Shown: one piece after another, positions 17,017 through 26,206 of the stretch
Position numbering within the stretch: position 1 is the first letter of the stretch
Layout: each line of letters begins with the position of its first letter
Assembly: GCA_036661035.1 (NCBI GenBank)
Contig: JAVWZM010000009.1
Coordinates: 1 to 44,008, forward strand
Origin: JAGPHI01 sp036661035
GTDB lineage: Bacteria; Bacillota; Clostridia; Oscillospirales; Ruminococcaceae
DNA length: 44,008 bases
Direction: 5' to 3'
Program-made: the position numbers and the translations under genes
The notes under the pieces: model-generated
What the model was told of the DNA's origin: nothing
Seen by the model: only the letters and a program-made list of their open reading frames with translations
The model's database searches: none

Positions 17017-17598
17017 TTAAAAGCTTAGCGACGCAACGCCGCTAACCAATATTTTTTCTACAATCTGTGCCATTTCGTCGGCAGATTTTGGCATGCCACG
17101 CCGCAGCCATTCCTGCAAAATACCAATACAGCCGGATATAATAAAGGTGTACACATATTCAGTTTGCTCGTTTGCGCTGCTGTTTATGCGGCTTTGCCAT
17201 TCGCTCATAAACTTTATCCGCACAATCCCTTTTACCTCCTCCACAAACGCCATGTCGCCGTTATTGCACAAAAGCACGCGGCACATATCGGCATTGCTTG
17301 CAAGAAATTTAAAAATTTTGCACATAATAGGGCTGGGAGATGCTTGCGGCTTGTTTTTCGGCAGCTCAAAATCCTCAAGCACAGCATTTAGTTCCAAAAG
17401 CATCTCTTTTTCTATCATTTGCAACAGATTATACACGTCGGTATAATGCAAATAAAAGGTGCTTCGGTTGATGTCGCATTTTTCGCAAAGCTCCTTTACG
17501 CTTATTTCCTGTATGCTCTTTTTCTCCATCAGCTTTACCAGTGCGCCCCTAAGCGCAGCCTTGGTTTTGCGCACACGTCTGTCGGTAATTTTATCCAA
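17017..17598 (-). CDS. TetR family transcriptional regulator
   Basis: This DNA-binding regulator has an N-terminal HTH (RRVRKTKAALRGALVKLM, then ISVKELCEKCDINRSTFYLHY) and a helical ligand-binding C-terminal part of the kind found in DhaS-like TetR proteins. I place the start at a TTG (17598, DKITDRR) because AGGGGGG lies 8 nt upstream; a longer frame from TTG at 17622 has the RBS inside it. It is divergent from an ABC exporter operon, and an inverted repeat lies between them, so it likely represses that operon and itself. The ligand is unknown. Confidence 0.9.
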   Translation of the reverse strand: MDKITDRRVRKTKAALRGALVKLMEKKSIQEISVKELCEKCDINRSTFYLHYTDVYNLLQMIEKEMLLELNAVLEDFELPKNKPQASPSPIMCKIFKFLASNADMCRVLLCNNGDMAFVEEVKGIVRIKFMSEWQSRINSSANEQTEYVYTFIISGCIGILQEWLRRGMPKSADEMAQIVEKILVSGVASLSF

Positions 17599-17639
17599 AA
17601 CGTAAGCCCCCCTTTTGTTCAAAAATAATTTACAATTCT

Positions 17640-17669
17640 AATAGACAGTAACGGCGATATCTGTCTATT
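17640..17669. promoter_or_regulatory. Putative TetR operator
   Basis: AATAGACAG (17640-17648) and CTGTCTATT (17661-17669) are perfect 9-bp inverted arms with a 12-bp spacer. They lie in the tetR/ABC intergenic region, 28 bp upstream of the exporter -35, and overlap a possible tetR -10 (TAGAAT, minus strand). Confidence 0.65.
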
Positions 17670-17696
17670 TTCCTACTGTTATGTCGTATTTGTGGA

Positions 17697-17725
17697 TTGC
17701 CCATTGTGCTTACTCTGATTATAAT
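17697..17725 (+). promoter_or_regulatory. Promoter of the ABC exporter operon
   Basis: TTGCCC (17697-17702) and TATAAT (17720-17725) are separated by 17 bp, about 85 bp upstream of the ATPase start at 17811. Confidence 0.65.
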
Positions 17726-17810
17726 ATATAGAAAGCGATTAATCAACACTAAGTTTATTATCATACAATCTGCATGTTATAAAACATGTTTTATTAAGGA
17801 GAAAAGTATT

Positions 17811-18524
17811 TTGGAAGAAAAAAAGAGCTATGTGCATTTTAAAGACGTTTGCAAATATTATAAAATGGGCGAAACCGAAATAGCAGCGGCAGACAAAATA
17901 AGCTTTGATATAGAAGAAGGGGAATTTTGCATCATTGTGGGGCCGTCGGGCGCAGGCAAAACCACCATGCTTAATATGCTTGGCGGCATGGACACATGCG
18001 ACACAGGACGCATAGAATTAGACGGCGCGCTGATAAGCGACTACAGCCAAAAGCAATTGACGGCATATCGCAGATATGACGTGGGCTTTGTGTTTCAGTT
18101 TTACAATTTGGTGCAGAACCTAACAGCCCTTGAAAATGTGGAGCTTGCCAGCGAAATATGCAAAAACCCATTAGACAGTGCCGAAACCTTGCGCGGCGTT
18201 GGCCTTGGCCCACGCATGCGCAATTTCCCGGCACAGCTTTCCGGCGGCGAGCAGCAGCGTGTGGCTATAGCAAGGGCGCTTGCCAAAAACCCAAAGATTT
18301 TGCTTTGCGACGAGCCAACAGGCGCGCTGGATTATAAAACAGGCAAGCAAGTTTTGTCGCTATTGCAAGACACCTGCCGCAAAACAAAACGCACCGTAAT
18401 TGTAATTACCCACAACACGGCGCTTACAGCAATGGCAGACAGAGTAATACATGTAAAAAGCGGTTCGGTTGAGAGCGTGGATATTAATGAAAATCCGCTA
18501 CCCATAGAACAGATTGAGTGGTAA
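17811..18524 (+). CDS. ABC transporter ATP-binding protein, MacB/LolD type
   Basis: This 237-residue ATPase powers the FtsX-type permease encoded next. Walker A is GPSGAGKTT, the Q-loop FVFQFYNLVQNLT, the signature LSGGEQQRVAIARAL and Walker B ILLCDEPTGALD, followed by the H-loop VITHN. The start is the TTG at 17811 (EEKKSYVHF), which has AAGGAG upstream at suitable distance; upstream extension to 17697 overlaps the promoter. The stop is 3 bp before the permease start. This branch usually exports peptides or drugs or drives mechanotransmission at the envelope; the specific role is not known. Confidence 0.95.
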   Translation: MEEKKSYVHFKDVCKYYKMGETEIAAADKISFDIEEGEFCIIVGPSGAGKTTMLNMLGGMDTCDTGRIELDGALISDYSQKQLTAYRRYDVGFVFQFYNLVQNLTALENVELASEICKNPLDSAETLRGVGLGPRMRNFPAQLSGGEQQRVAIARALAKNPKILLCDEPTGALDYKTGKQVLSLLQDTCRKTKRTVIVITHNTALTAMADRVIHVKSGSVESVDINENPLPIEQIEW

Positions 18525-18527
18525 CGC

Positions 18528-21500
18528 GTGAAAAAAACATATAGAAAACTGGTGCGCCGCACTATCTGGAACACCTTTAGCCGATTTTTGGCTATATTTG
18601 CAATAGTTGCCTTAGGCGTTGGCTTTTTGGCAGGGCTTTTGGCGGCTACTCCCGATATGAGATATTCGGGGGATAAATATTTTGATGAAACAAACCTTGC
18701 AGACCTGCGAGTTATTTCCACATTGGGCTTAACAGATGCAGACGCAAAAGCCATTGGCGAAACAGAGGGCATAGACGAAGTAATGCCCTCGTATACGGCA
18801 GATTTGCTAATGCACACAAGCGGCGGCGAAAACGTGGTGGCACGTGTACACAGCATGCCATTTAGCGAAATAGCCAAGGAAAACCCAAAGAATTATCTTA
18901 ATCGGTTTGTGCTTGCCGAGGGGCGTATGCCTCAAAACAAAACAGAATGTGTAGTGGAGCGCAGCCCCATTAACGGCATTGCCATAAACCTTGGCGATAC
19001 CCTTACCGCCACAGCGGAAAATAAAGATTTAGACAAAACCCTTTCGCAAACAAAGTTTACCGTAGTGGGCGTTGTAGAAAGCTCCTACTATTTTTCTTTC
19101 GAGCGCGAAACAGCCCATGTGGGCAATGGGCAAATAAATGTTGTGGCATATTTTGCAAACGACAGCTTTGCCATGGAGCAGTACAGCGAAATATATGCCA
19201 CAATAAAAGACGCAAAGGCGCTTAATTCCCTGTCGAGCAAATACACGCAGGTGAAAGACAGCCTTGTGGCAAGCCTTGAGGATATCGCACCGGAGCGAAG
19301 CAAAATACGCCTTGAGGAAGTAAAAATTGAGGCAAACGAAACCCTTGCAGACGCAAGAAACGAATATAACGAAGAAAAGGCAGATGCGGAAAAAAAGCTT
19401 GCCGATGCCGCAAAGGAAATACAAGACGGCGAGGAAGAAATTGCCGACGCAAAAATAGAGCTTGCCGATGCCGCCAAAGAAATACAAGACGGCGAAGCCG
19501 AGCTTTTAAAACAGCGCAAGGACTTTGTATGGACTATACAGCAATCGCAAAATGAGATAGACTCAGGTGCCCAAAAGCTAAAGGACGCCAAGGCGCAAGT
19601 GGAGGATAACGAGAAATTATACGCGCAAACAGCCGCCCAGCTTGCACAAAGCGAGGCACAGCTTGCCCAGCTTACCGCCGCAAGGCAGGCGGCAGACGCT
19701 CTTTATGCCCAAAACCCCACGCCCGAAAACGCCGCTGCCGCGCAATATTTAAAGCAGCAGGAGGAGGACGCCCTCGCTCAGCTTGCCGGTGGCAAAGCAC
19801 AGCTATCAGCTTTTAGGGCGCAGCTAGACGGCGCAAAAGCCGAGATAGATGCAAACATAAGTAATTTGGATAACGCACAGGTGCAGCTTTCAAATGGGCT
19901 TGCCGCAGGCAATTACGCCTTGGACGACGCGGAGCAAAAGCTTGTAGACGGCCGCCGAGAGCTTGCAAAGGGCAAAAAAGAATTGGCAGATGCCGAAATA
20001 GAGATTGCCGATGGCAAAAAAGAATATACAGACAAAAAAGCAGAGGCAGACGAAAAGCTTGCCGATGCAGATAAAAAGATAAAAGACGCACAAAAAGACA
20101 TAGATACCCTTGAACTACCCGAATGGTACGTGCTTGGCAGAGAGAGCATTACAAGCTTTTCGTCCTTCGATTCAAACATTTCAAAGGTAGAGGCTATAGC
20201 ACGCGTATTCCCAATATTCTTCTTTTTGGTGGCGGCACTGGTGGCGCTTACCACCATGACGCGCATGGTAGAGGAAGAACGTCTGCAAATAGGCACATTA
20301 AAAGCGCTTGGCTACAGCAAGGGCACCATTGCGTTTAAATATTCTCTTTATGCGTTTTTGGCGTCTGCTTTTGGCTCCTTGGCGGGGCTGCTGATAGGGT
20401 TTAATCTATTTCCGCGAGTGATATGGAACGCCTATTCCATGATGTATAATTTGCCGCCGCTAACCTGCCAATTCAATGTAAAATACGCGGTGCTTGCATC
20501 TTGCATAGCTATAGCCTGCACCATGCTTGCCACTGCAAACGCGTGCTGGTCGTCCTTGCACGAAACACCGGCAAGGCTGATGCTGCCGCGCACGCCAAAG
20601 GCAGGCAAGCGCATTTTATTAGAGCATATTCCCTTTATATGGAAACGCATGAAATTTACCCATAAGGTAACGGCACGCAATTTGTTTTTATACAAAAAAC
20701 GCTTTTTCATGACGGTAATAGGCATAGCCGGCTGTACAGCCCTATTGGTAACGGGCTTTGGGCTGAGAGATTCCATTAGCGACATCATAGGCAAGCAGTT
20801 TAGCGAAATTTTTAAATACAATCTTGTAATATCCGCAAAGGACGAGGCGGCAGTAAACAGCGCAGAGCTGCAAAAAATATTGAGTAATCAAAACGAGATA
20901 GCCTCCTCCCTTGCCGTGCATCAAGAAAAAAGCACGAATAATTACGGCGGCGTCAGCACCTCTGTTTATATTGTGGTGCCGGAGGACTTAAACCGCCTTG
21001 ATGGCTTTGTAAGCTTGCACGAAAGGCGCGGCAATAAACAGCCCGTACCACTTGGCGAAAAAGGCGTGGTATTAAGCGAAAAGCTTGCCGCCCGTGCAAA
21101 TGTAGAGGTGGGCGACGAAATAACCGTTGCAAACAACGACAAGGAAAACGCGCAATTTACCGTTACGGGCATTGCCGAAAACTATGTTGAAAACTACGTT
21201 TATATGTCGGCAATGGAGTATGAACGCGGATACGGTGCAAAGCCAGACTTTACACTATTGTACGCAAACACGGCGCAAAGCGGCGCAGAGGAGCAATCTG
21301 TTTTGGCAGAGCAGCTTTTACTGTGCGAGGATATCAACAATATAAACTTTGTGTCAGATTTACGCCGCAGCTTTGACGATATGCTTAAAAACATCACCTA
21401 CGTGGTGTATGTGCTTATTGCCTCGGCGGCAGTGCTTGCCTTTGTGGTGCTTTACAACCTTACCAATATTAATATTAACGAGCGTCAAAAAGAGATAGCT

Positions 21501-21794
21501 ACCATAAAAGTGCTTGGCTTTTTCGACAGAGAGGTATCGGCGTACGTGTACCGCGAATCGGTAATGCTAAGCGTTATCGGCACAGCCTTGGGGCTTGTAC
21601 TGGGCGTGTTTTTACACATGTTTGTAATACGCACCGCCGAGGTGGACGTGGTAATGTTTGGACGAGAAATAAAAACAATAAGCTTTGTGATATCTGCCGC
21701 CCTCACGCTTTTGTTCTCGGCAATTGTAAATTTGGTAATGAATAAAAAGCTGAGGAACATCAGCATGGTAGAAAGCATGAAAGCCCCCGAATAA
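18528..21794 (+). CDS. FtsX-like ABC permease with a long extracytoplasmic coiled coil
   Basis: This 1088-residue membrane protein begins with GTG at 18528. A first TM helix lies at about 20-42. A MacB-like periplasmic-type domain follows, then a coiled coil of roughly 270 residues (about 260-530) built from Ala/Asp/Lys/Glu repeats such as LADAAKEIQDGE, then a first FtsX domain (about 555-690, MVEEERLQIGTLKALGYS), a second extracellular region, and a second FtsX domain (about 955-1080, NERQKEIATIKVLGF). The coil contains a 21-residue duplication (DNA 19398-19432 and 19461-19495). Large coiled-coil permeases of this kind are common in gut Firmicutes. The substrate is unknown. Confidence 0.93.
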   Translation: MKKTYRKLVRRTIWNTFSRFLAIFAIVALGVGFLAGLLAATPDMRYSGDKYFDETNLADLRVISTLGLTDADAKAIGETEGIDEVMPSYTADLLMHTSGGENVVARVHSMPFSEIAKENPKNYLNRFVLAEGRMPQNKTECVVERSPINGIAINLGDTLTATAENKDLDKTLSQTKFTVVGVVESSYYFSFERETAHVGNGQINVVAYFANDSFAMEQYSEIYATIKDAKALNSLSSKYTQVKDSLVASLEDIAPERSKIRLEEVKIEANETLADARNEYNEEKADAEKKLADAAKEIQDGEEEIADAKIELADAAKEIQDGEAELLKQRKDFVWTIQQSQNEIDSGAQKLKDAKAQVEDNEKLYAQTAAQLAQSEAQLAQLTAARQAADALYAQNPTPENAAAAQYLKQQEEDALAQLAGGKAQLSAFRAQLDGAKAEIDANISNLDNAQVQLSNGLAAGNYALDDAEQKLVDGRRELAKGKKELADAEIEIADGKKEYTDKKAEADEKLADADKKIKDAQKDIDTLELPEWYVLGRESITSFSSFDSNISKVEAIARVFPIFFFLVAALVALTTMTRMVEEERLQIGTLKALGYSKGTIAFKYSLYAFLASAFGSLAGLLIGFNLFPRVIWNAYSMMYNLPPLTCQFNVKYAVLASCIAIACTMLATANACWSSLHETPARLMLPRTPKAGKRILLEHIPFIWKRMKFTHKVTARNLFLYKKRFFMTVIGIAGCTALLVTGFGLRDSISDIIGKQFSEIFKYNLVISAKDEAAVNSAELQKILSNQNEIASSLAVHQEKSTNNYGGVSTSVYIVVPEDLNRLDGFVSLHERRGNKQPVPLGEKGVVLSEKLAARANVEVGDEITVANNDKENAQFTVTGIAENYVENYVYMSAMEYERGYGAKPDFTLLYANTAQSGAEEQSVLAEQLLLCEDINNINFVSDLRRSFDDMLKNITYVVYVLIASAAVLAFVVLYNLTNININERQKEIATIKVLGFFDREVSAYVYRESVMLSVIGTALGLVLGVFLHMFVIRTAEVDVVMFGREIKTISFVISAALTLLFSAIVNLVMNKKLRNISMVESMKAPE

Positions 21795-21827
21795 GTAAAT
21801 GTGTAGGGTTTTTAAGATATAATAATG

Positions 21828-21863
21828 CCCCCAATCGTAGTTTTGTTATCCTACGGTTGGGGG
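21828..21863 (+). terminator. Terminator of the ABC exporter operon
   Basis: CCCCCAATCGTAG (21828-21840) pairs with CTACGGTTGGGGG (21851-21863) with one mismatch, followed by TATTTTTGT. The minus strand also has AT-rich sequence after the stem, so it may help stop the convergent lyase operon ending at 21932. Confidence 0.85.
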
Positions 21864-21931
21864 TATTTTTGTATTGTTTGATTTTATTGGTTTTGATGCA
21901 TTTTGCCATGTGCAAAGCTCGAGAAAAGGGA

Positions 21932-23905
21932 TTACCAGTTAAGGCATAGGCCATCTTTTGGGAAATCCTCTCCGAATATCATGGCTTTGCCGTAGCTGAT
22001 ATAATCGCCCACTTGCAAAAGCTCCACTTGGCTGATAACCTCGCAGTGGCAAAGCAGCACCGTGTATTCCTTGCCGTTTTTCACTATGCGCACTGCCTCT
22101 GCCTCGCTATTTTGCAGTGCTTTTCCGCGGCGGCGGCCAAGTACGGGTACAAGCTCCGCTTTAAGGTCGTGTTCGATGCCTGTTTGCGCCGTGCTTATTA
22201 CAGTTATCATGCTTGTAAAGCCTTTGCCGCCCAGCTTAACGTTCATCACTGTGCAGTCCTCGGCAAGATTATATTCGCGCGAGCATGTTTTGGTTGCAAA
22301 GGCTATGCTGTCGCTTTTAAGCACCGCAATTTTGGCGTTTGCTTTTTTGCCTTCAAAATCCGCCCCGTGCGCCTGTGGCTTTACAGCGCCTGTTACACCA
22401 AAGTGAAAGTTTTGCTCATATTGATGCTCCCCTGCCGTGTAAAAGCTGTCGAATACCACGAAGATATCGGGTTTAATATACACTACCTTGCGGCTTGTAA
22501 ACACGCCGTTTTCGCTGCCTTGATATCCAAGATGTGCGCCGCTTACGTAATCCGCTTTGTCGGTAAAATTGTATTCGCCTTTTACGGGGACGGCTATTTC
22601 GCCATAGCCCCAAGTGTCGATAGTGGTGCTGAAATCCTTGCCGTCTACTATCGTTGTGTTGTGGGCGGCAGGGGCTTTCAGCTCTCGGCGAATGGGGCTG
22701 TCTACATAAGTAAAGCGGCCTGAATCTATCAATATATCTTCGCCGTAGGCGGAAACATTAACGCTTAGTTGGTCTGCGTGGCCGTGGCCGCTGCCAAGGC
22801 AGCCGCAATGATATTGCAGCCAAACAGAATTTATTGTGTTGTCGCTGCGCATAAAATAGTTGCCGCTGTCGGCAAGTGCAGCGGAGGCAAGGCGCGGCGG
22901 CAAAGGCTTAATCTGCGCGTATTCCTCGCAAAACTCTGTGCCGAAATCCCAGATGTTTTCTTCGTATATCTCCGACGCGGCATAATGCTTTAGGCTGCCG
23001 TCGCTAAATAGCACAGCCGCCTCTGCCACTAAATCTCGCGCGTCGATATTGTCGGTGTCGCCTTGGGCTGCCAAAATGCCGTCCGGCTTTATCCAAAGGC
23101 TGAGGGCGCGCGACATATCATGGGCTTTTTGCAAAAACCGTTCGTTAAGCACATAGCCGTTTTGCTTTGCGGCAAGCACCGTGTCTAAAAAGCAGTGCAA
23201 AACCTCGCAATGATACATGGGGCTTTGCTCCCAGTGGGAGCCGTCCTGCATTACTTGCATCTCTATTTCGCGAGAAAGGCGTGCTTCCGCCAAGCGGCAA
23301 AGCTCGTTGTCGCCAAAATAAATGCCTACCAAAAACAGACCGTGGTCTTGCAATACGCCCCAGTTGCTAAGCACTTGGAAATCTCCGCTTACCTCTTGCA
23401 GATATTGGCTGTGCTGCAAAAGGCTTTGCTCCATTTTGTCTTTAAGCTCTTTTGTAAAATGTACGCTGCCGTTAAATATCTGCATGGCGCGTAGCCAGTT
23501 TTCAATGCGAAGCCCTGCCTCTAGAGTGCGCCAAGAGGTGTTGCGTGTTTCGGGTGTAAGATGCACTCGCGAAATCCAGTCCTCGGCAAGGCGTGCAAAA
23601 TTTTGTGCATACAGCTCCTCGCCGGTGTACAGATACGCTTTTGCCAATATCACAAAGGCAGTGTGCCTGTTTAGCGCATAGGTCCATTCGGGATCGCCTG
23701 CGGGGATATGCTCCCAGTCCACCTTGTCCCCAAAGGTAACAGGTATGGTGGTGCGCTCCATTTCCCAATGCTCGCGAAAGGTAAAAGTGTTGTTGCAAAT
23801 TTGCTTTGCCAGCAATAAAGTGCCGTCCACAGTGTCGGGGAAATGCTTGCGACAATAATCTGCCGCTGTTTTTGGGCTTTTGCACCATGTGTTAAATGTT
23901 GTCAT
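21932..23905 (-). CDS. Heparinase II/III family polysaccharide lyase, cytoplasmic
   Basis: This 657-residue enzyme would cleave uronic-acid-containing glycans by beta-elimination, leaving a 4,5-unsaturated uronate end. An alpha-barrel N-terminal domain contains SWRTLEAGLRIENW and SNWGVLQDHG (Asn181). The QSPMYHCEVLHCF segment gives Tyr231, and the beta-sandwich domain has GHGHADQLSVNV (His374, His376) before ILIDSGRFTY. Asn, Tyr and His correspond to the catalytic set of heparinase III-type lyases. There is no signal peptide, so it should act on imported oligosaccharides. It is the last of a run whose next gene (GH88) ends 10 bp upstream. Heparan, hyaluronan or another uronide could be the substrate; the sequence does not decide. 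Confidence 0.9.
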   Translation of the reverse strand: MTTFNTWCKSPKTAADYCRKHFPDTVDGTLLLAKQICNNTFTFREHWEMERTTIPVTFGDKVDWEHIPAGDPEWTYALNRHTAFVILAKAYLYTGEELYAQNFARLAEDWISRVHLTPETRNTSWRTLEAGLRIENWLRAMQIFNGSVHFTKELKDKMEQSLLQHSQYLQEVSGDFQVLSNWGVLQDHGLFLVGIYFGDNELCRLAEARLSREIEMQVMQDGSHWEQSPMYHCEVLHCFLDTVLAAKQNGYVLNERFLQKAHDMSRALSLWIKPDGILAAQGDTDNIDARDLVAEAAVLFSDGSLKHYAASEIYEENIWDFGTEFCEEYAQIKPLPPRLASAALADSGNYFMRSDNTINSVWLQYHCGCLGSGHGHADQLSVNVSAYGEDILIDSGRFTYVDSPIRRELKAPAAHNTTIVDGKDFSTTIDTWGYGEIAVPVKGEYNFTDKADYVSGAHLGYQGSENGVFTSRKVVYIKPDIFVVFDSFYTAGEHQYEQNFHFGVTGAVKPQAHGADFEGKKANAKIAVLKSDSIAFATKTCSREYNLAEDCTVMNVKLGGKGFTSMITVISTAQTGIEHDLKAELVPVLGRRRGKALQNSEAEAVRIVKNGKEYTVLLCHCEVISQVELLQVGDYISYGKAMIFGEDFPKDGLCLNW

Positions 23906-23915
23906 ATTTTTCTCC

Positions 23916-25070
23916 TTACCAATATAATTTCCAATCGGTTAAGCTGCGCGCAAGTGCTTCCATGTAAAAATAATCGCCCCATGTGTTACATTCGTCCACA
24001 CCTCTATCTTTAGGAATAGGATTATATGGCGAATTTTTAGCATATACGCCGTGCAGCAAAAGCCCTGTGCCAACCACAGGCGTTTTAACAGCATAGCTGT
24101 CTATAAGGGATTTTAATATCTTCATGGCTACCGTTTTGTATTTATCGCCCTCATCTTTTGGCAAATGCTTTGCCATTTCCAGCATGCCGCACACGGCTAT
24201 TGCACCGGCAGAGGAGTCCTTAGGCTCGTTTGAGCCGTCGGTAAAGTCTAAATCCCAATAAGGCACATTGTCCTTTGGCAGCTTGTCTATAAAGAAATCC
24301 GTCACGCGGCGAAACAGCTCTATGCATTGCTCGTCGCCTGTATACACATATGCCAGTGCCGTGCCGTAGATGCCCCATGCCTGCCCACGCGCCCATGCGG
24401 AGCCGTCGCGATAGCCCTGTGCGGTTACTCCGCGCAAAGGCTCGCCTGTTTCGGGGCTGAAAAAATATGTGTGATAGGTGGAGCTGTCCTCGCGCACTAG
24501 GTTTGCAAGGCTGGTTTTCATATGGCGAATGGCTTTGTCGCGATAATTATTATCGCCTGTTTCTTCGCTTGCCCAAAATAGCAAGGGCAGGTTTAAAAGG
24601 CAGTCTATAATAAGGCGATAGTTATCTTCTGCGCCAAGCTCGCCCCATGCCTGTAAAAATTGCCCTTTCTCGTGAAAGCGTGCCACAAGGTTATCCGCCG
24701 CCAAAAGAGCCGCCTTTTTGCCTGTTTCGCTCCCTGTTAATTTATATGCCGCTACGCAAGAGGGCGTGTATAAAAAGCCCATGTCGTGGTGGTTTACGTC
24801 TATTTTTTTATCTATGCGCTCTTTAAAGCTGTCCACCTGCACAAGCGCGGCGTCTTTAAACGCCACATCTCCCGAAAGCTCGTAGGCAAGCCAGTATTCG
24901 CCTGTGCAAAAGCCCGTTGTCCACTCTACATTTTCCGTGGCAGGATATATATTATCACAGCTGTTGGAATCTTGGAATTTATGCGTATAGTCCTTTAGGT
25001 TCGTGTGTAATACGTCTGTTGCGCATTTTACTGCCGCTAAAAGCTCTTGTTTATTAATTGTACTGTTCAT
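23916..25070 (-). CDS. Unsaturated glucuronyl hydrolase, GH88
   Basis: GH88 enzymes remove the 4,5-unsaturated uronate from lyase products by hydrating the double bond. The 384-residue alpha-barrel shows VEWTTGFCTGEYWLAYE, VNHHDMGFLYTPS (Asp96) and RLIIDCLLNLPLLFWA (Asp156), matching Asp88 and Asp149 of Bacillus UGL, and AWARGQAWGIYGTALAY. The ATG at 25070 is chosen over an in-frame GTG at 25082 because GTGAGG lies 6 nt upstream of it and includes that GTG. No signal peptide: cytoplasmic. It sits between the propeller protein and the lyase, so it would process that lyase's products and feed KduI. Confidence 0.94.
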   Translation of the reverse strand: MNSTINKQELLAAVKCATDVLHTNLKDYTHKFQDSNSCDNIYPATENVEWTTGFCTGEYWLAYELSGDVAFKDAALVQVDSFKERIDKKIDVNHHDMGFLYTPSCVAAYKLTGSETGKKAALLAADNLVARFHEKGQFLQAWGELGAEDNYRLIIDCLLNLPLLFWASEETGDNNYRDKAIRHMKTSLANLVREDSSTYHTYFFSPETGEPLRGVTAQGYRDGSAWARGQAWGIYGTALAYVYTGDEQCIELFRRVTDFFIDKLPKDNVPYWDLDFTDGSNEPKDSSAGAIAVCGMLEMAKHLPKDEGDKYKTVAMKILKSLIDSYAVKTPVVGTGLLLHGVYAKNSPYNPIPKDRGVDECNTWGDYFYMEALARSLTDWKLYW

Positions 25071-25087
25071 TGTAAACCTCACTTAAA

Positions 25088-26140
25088 TTATTTTTTTAAT
25101 GGTATGCATGCGTTCCACGAGCGCGTCATGGTGGCAAAGCCTGCCTCGCTGCCGTCGTTGGTGGCAACAAAAAGATGTGTGGCTTCCTCGCCGTCAAAAA
25201 GGATAAAGGGCCTGTCCATATTGCCCATGGTGCGTGTTTTTCCGTCGCTCCACTGCACATCACGACCAAAGGCGCGTTCTTTATTTATCTGCCAGTCTAT
25301 GCCGTTTTTAGAGTGGGCATATGCCACTGCGCCAACCTCGCCTGTGTAGCTGCCTTTCCAGTCCTTGGCTATCATAGCATATCCGTCATCTATGCGCCAG
25401 ATAAAAGGATCCTCTAAAATGCCGTCTGCAATGGAAAATATAGGCTCGTTGCTAAGGCGCACAAAGGGCTTTGTATAATGCTCGGCATAAGCGACGCCAA
25501 TAGTCATATCGCCAAACATGTCGCCGCTTGTGTGTGGCGGCTTTTGCCATGCACGCGCCTTGTATACCAGCAGGCAGCTACCGTCTTTGTTGATGCAGGG
25601 CGCAGGGTTAGACACCAAAAAGCTGTCAAAATATCCGGCACGCACGGTAAGGGCAGGCTCGTCGCGCCTTGTCCAAGGGCCAAAAACGGATTTAGATGTG
25701 GCGATGCCTATGCGCTTATTACTGCGTGCCGCAAGCCATTGATAGCTGTAATGGTTAAGGCTGCCGTCCTCGGGCACATCGTTAAAGGGGAATGTGGTGC
25801 CCACGTAAAACAGCACATATTCGTCGCCGCATTTTTGTATGGAGGGGTTATGGGTGGCGCGTCCGTCCCAATATTCGGCTCCACGCGCAGCAAGCACTAC
25901 CTCGGCAAAGGTGTATGGCCCTTCGGGTTTGTCGCTTACAGCACGCACCACTTCGCTGCCAACGCCCCAGCCCGGGTGAAAGGGCAAGGTCTTTTTCCAC
26001 CTTGAGGCAAACATGTGATATTTACCGTCCTCGCCTTTTATTACGCTGCCGCACCATACCCAGTATCCCTCCATGCTAAATCCGCCGCCGCAGGGGGCAG
26101 TGCCGAAATATTTTTCAATATTTTGCTCGTTTCGGTTCAT
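25088..26140 (-). CDS. Predicted five-bladed beta-propeller glycosidase, GH43/GH117-like
   Basis: The 350-residue protein looks like a five-bladed beta-propeller hydrolase. Repeated blade-type segments are visible: GKYHMFASRW, ATHNPSIQKCGDEYVLFYVG, RIGIATSKSVFGPWTR, NPAPCINKDGSCLLVYKA, GILEDPFIWRIDDGYAMIAKD and NMDRPFILFDGEEATHLFV. The N-P, E-D-P and D-R-P acidic positions resemble those of GH43 and GH117 families. No signal peptide. It starts with ATG after GGAGG and has its own upstream promoter-like site. It probably removes a non-uronate sugar from the imported oligosaccharide, but the family and specificity remain uncertain. Confidence 0.7.
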   Translation of the reverse strand: MNRNEQNIEKYFGTAPCGGGFSMEGYWVWCGSVIKGEDGKYHMFASRWKKTLPFHPGWGVGSEVVRAVSDKPEGPYTFAEVVLAARGAEYWDGRATHNPSIQKCGDEYVLFYVGTTFPFNDVPEDGSLNHYSYQWLAARSNKRIGIATSKSVFGPWTRRDEPALTVRAGYFDSFLVSNPAPCINKDGSCLLVYKARAWQKPPHTSGDMFGDMTIGVAYAEHYTKPFVRLSNEPIFSIADGILEDPFIWRIDDGYAMIAKDWKGSYTGEVGAVAYAHSKNGIDWQINKERAFGRDVQWSDGKTRTMGNMDRPFILFDGEEATHLFVATNDGSEAGFATMTRSWNACIPLKK

Positions 26141-26165
26141 TCAAGTCCTCCGTAAAATAATGTAT

Positions 26166-26201
26166 AGGTTTATTGTAATATGAAACCTTATTTATAGTCA
26201 A
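26166..26201 (-). promoter_or_regulatory. Internal promoter and inverted repeat upstream of the GH43-like gene
   Basis: On the minus strand TTGACT (26196-26201) and TACAAT (26172-26177) are 18 bp apart. AGGTTT (26166-26171) and AAACCT (26183-26188) form an inverted repeat that brackets the -10 box, so it could be an operator. The site lies in the 66-bp gap between the PHP gene and the GH43-like gene. Confidence 0.6.
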
Positions 26202-26206
26202 GCAGA

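Noticed and set aside
18528..21794. Coiled-coil region as a separate structural protein or SMC-like gene
   Set aside because: The frame is continuous with FtsX domains on the C-terminal side and a TM helix on the N-terminal side.
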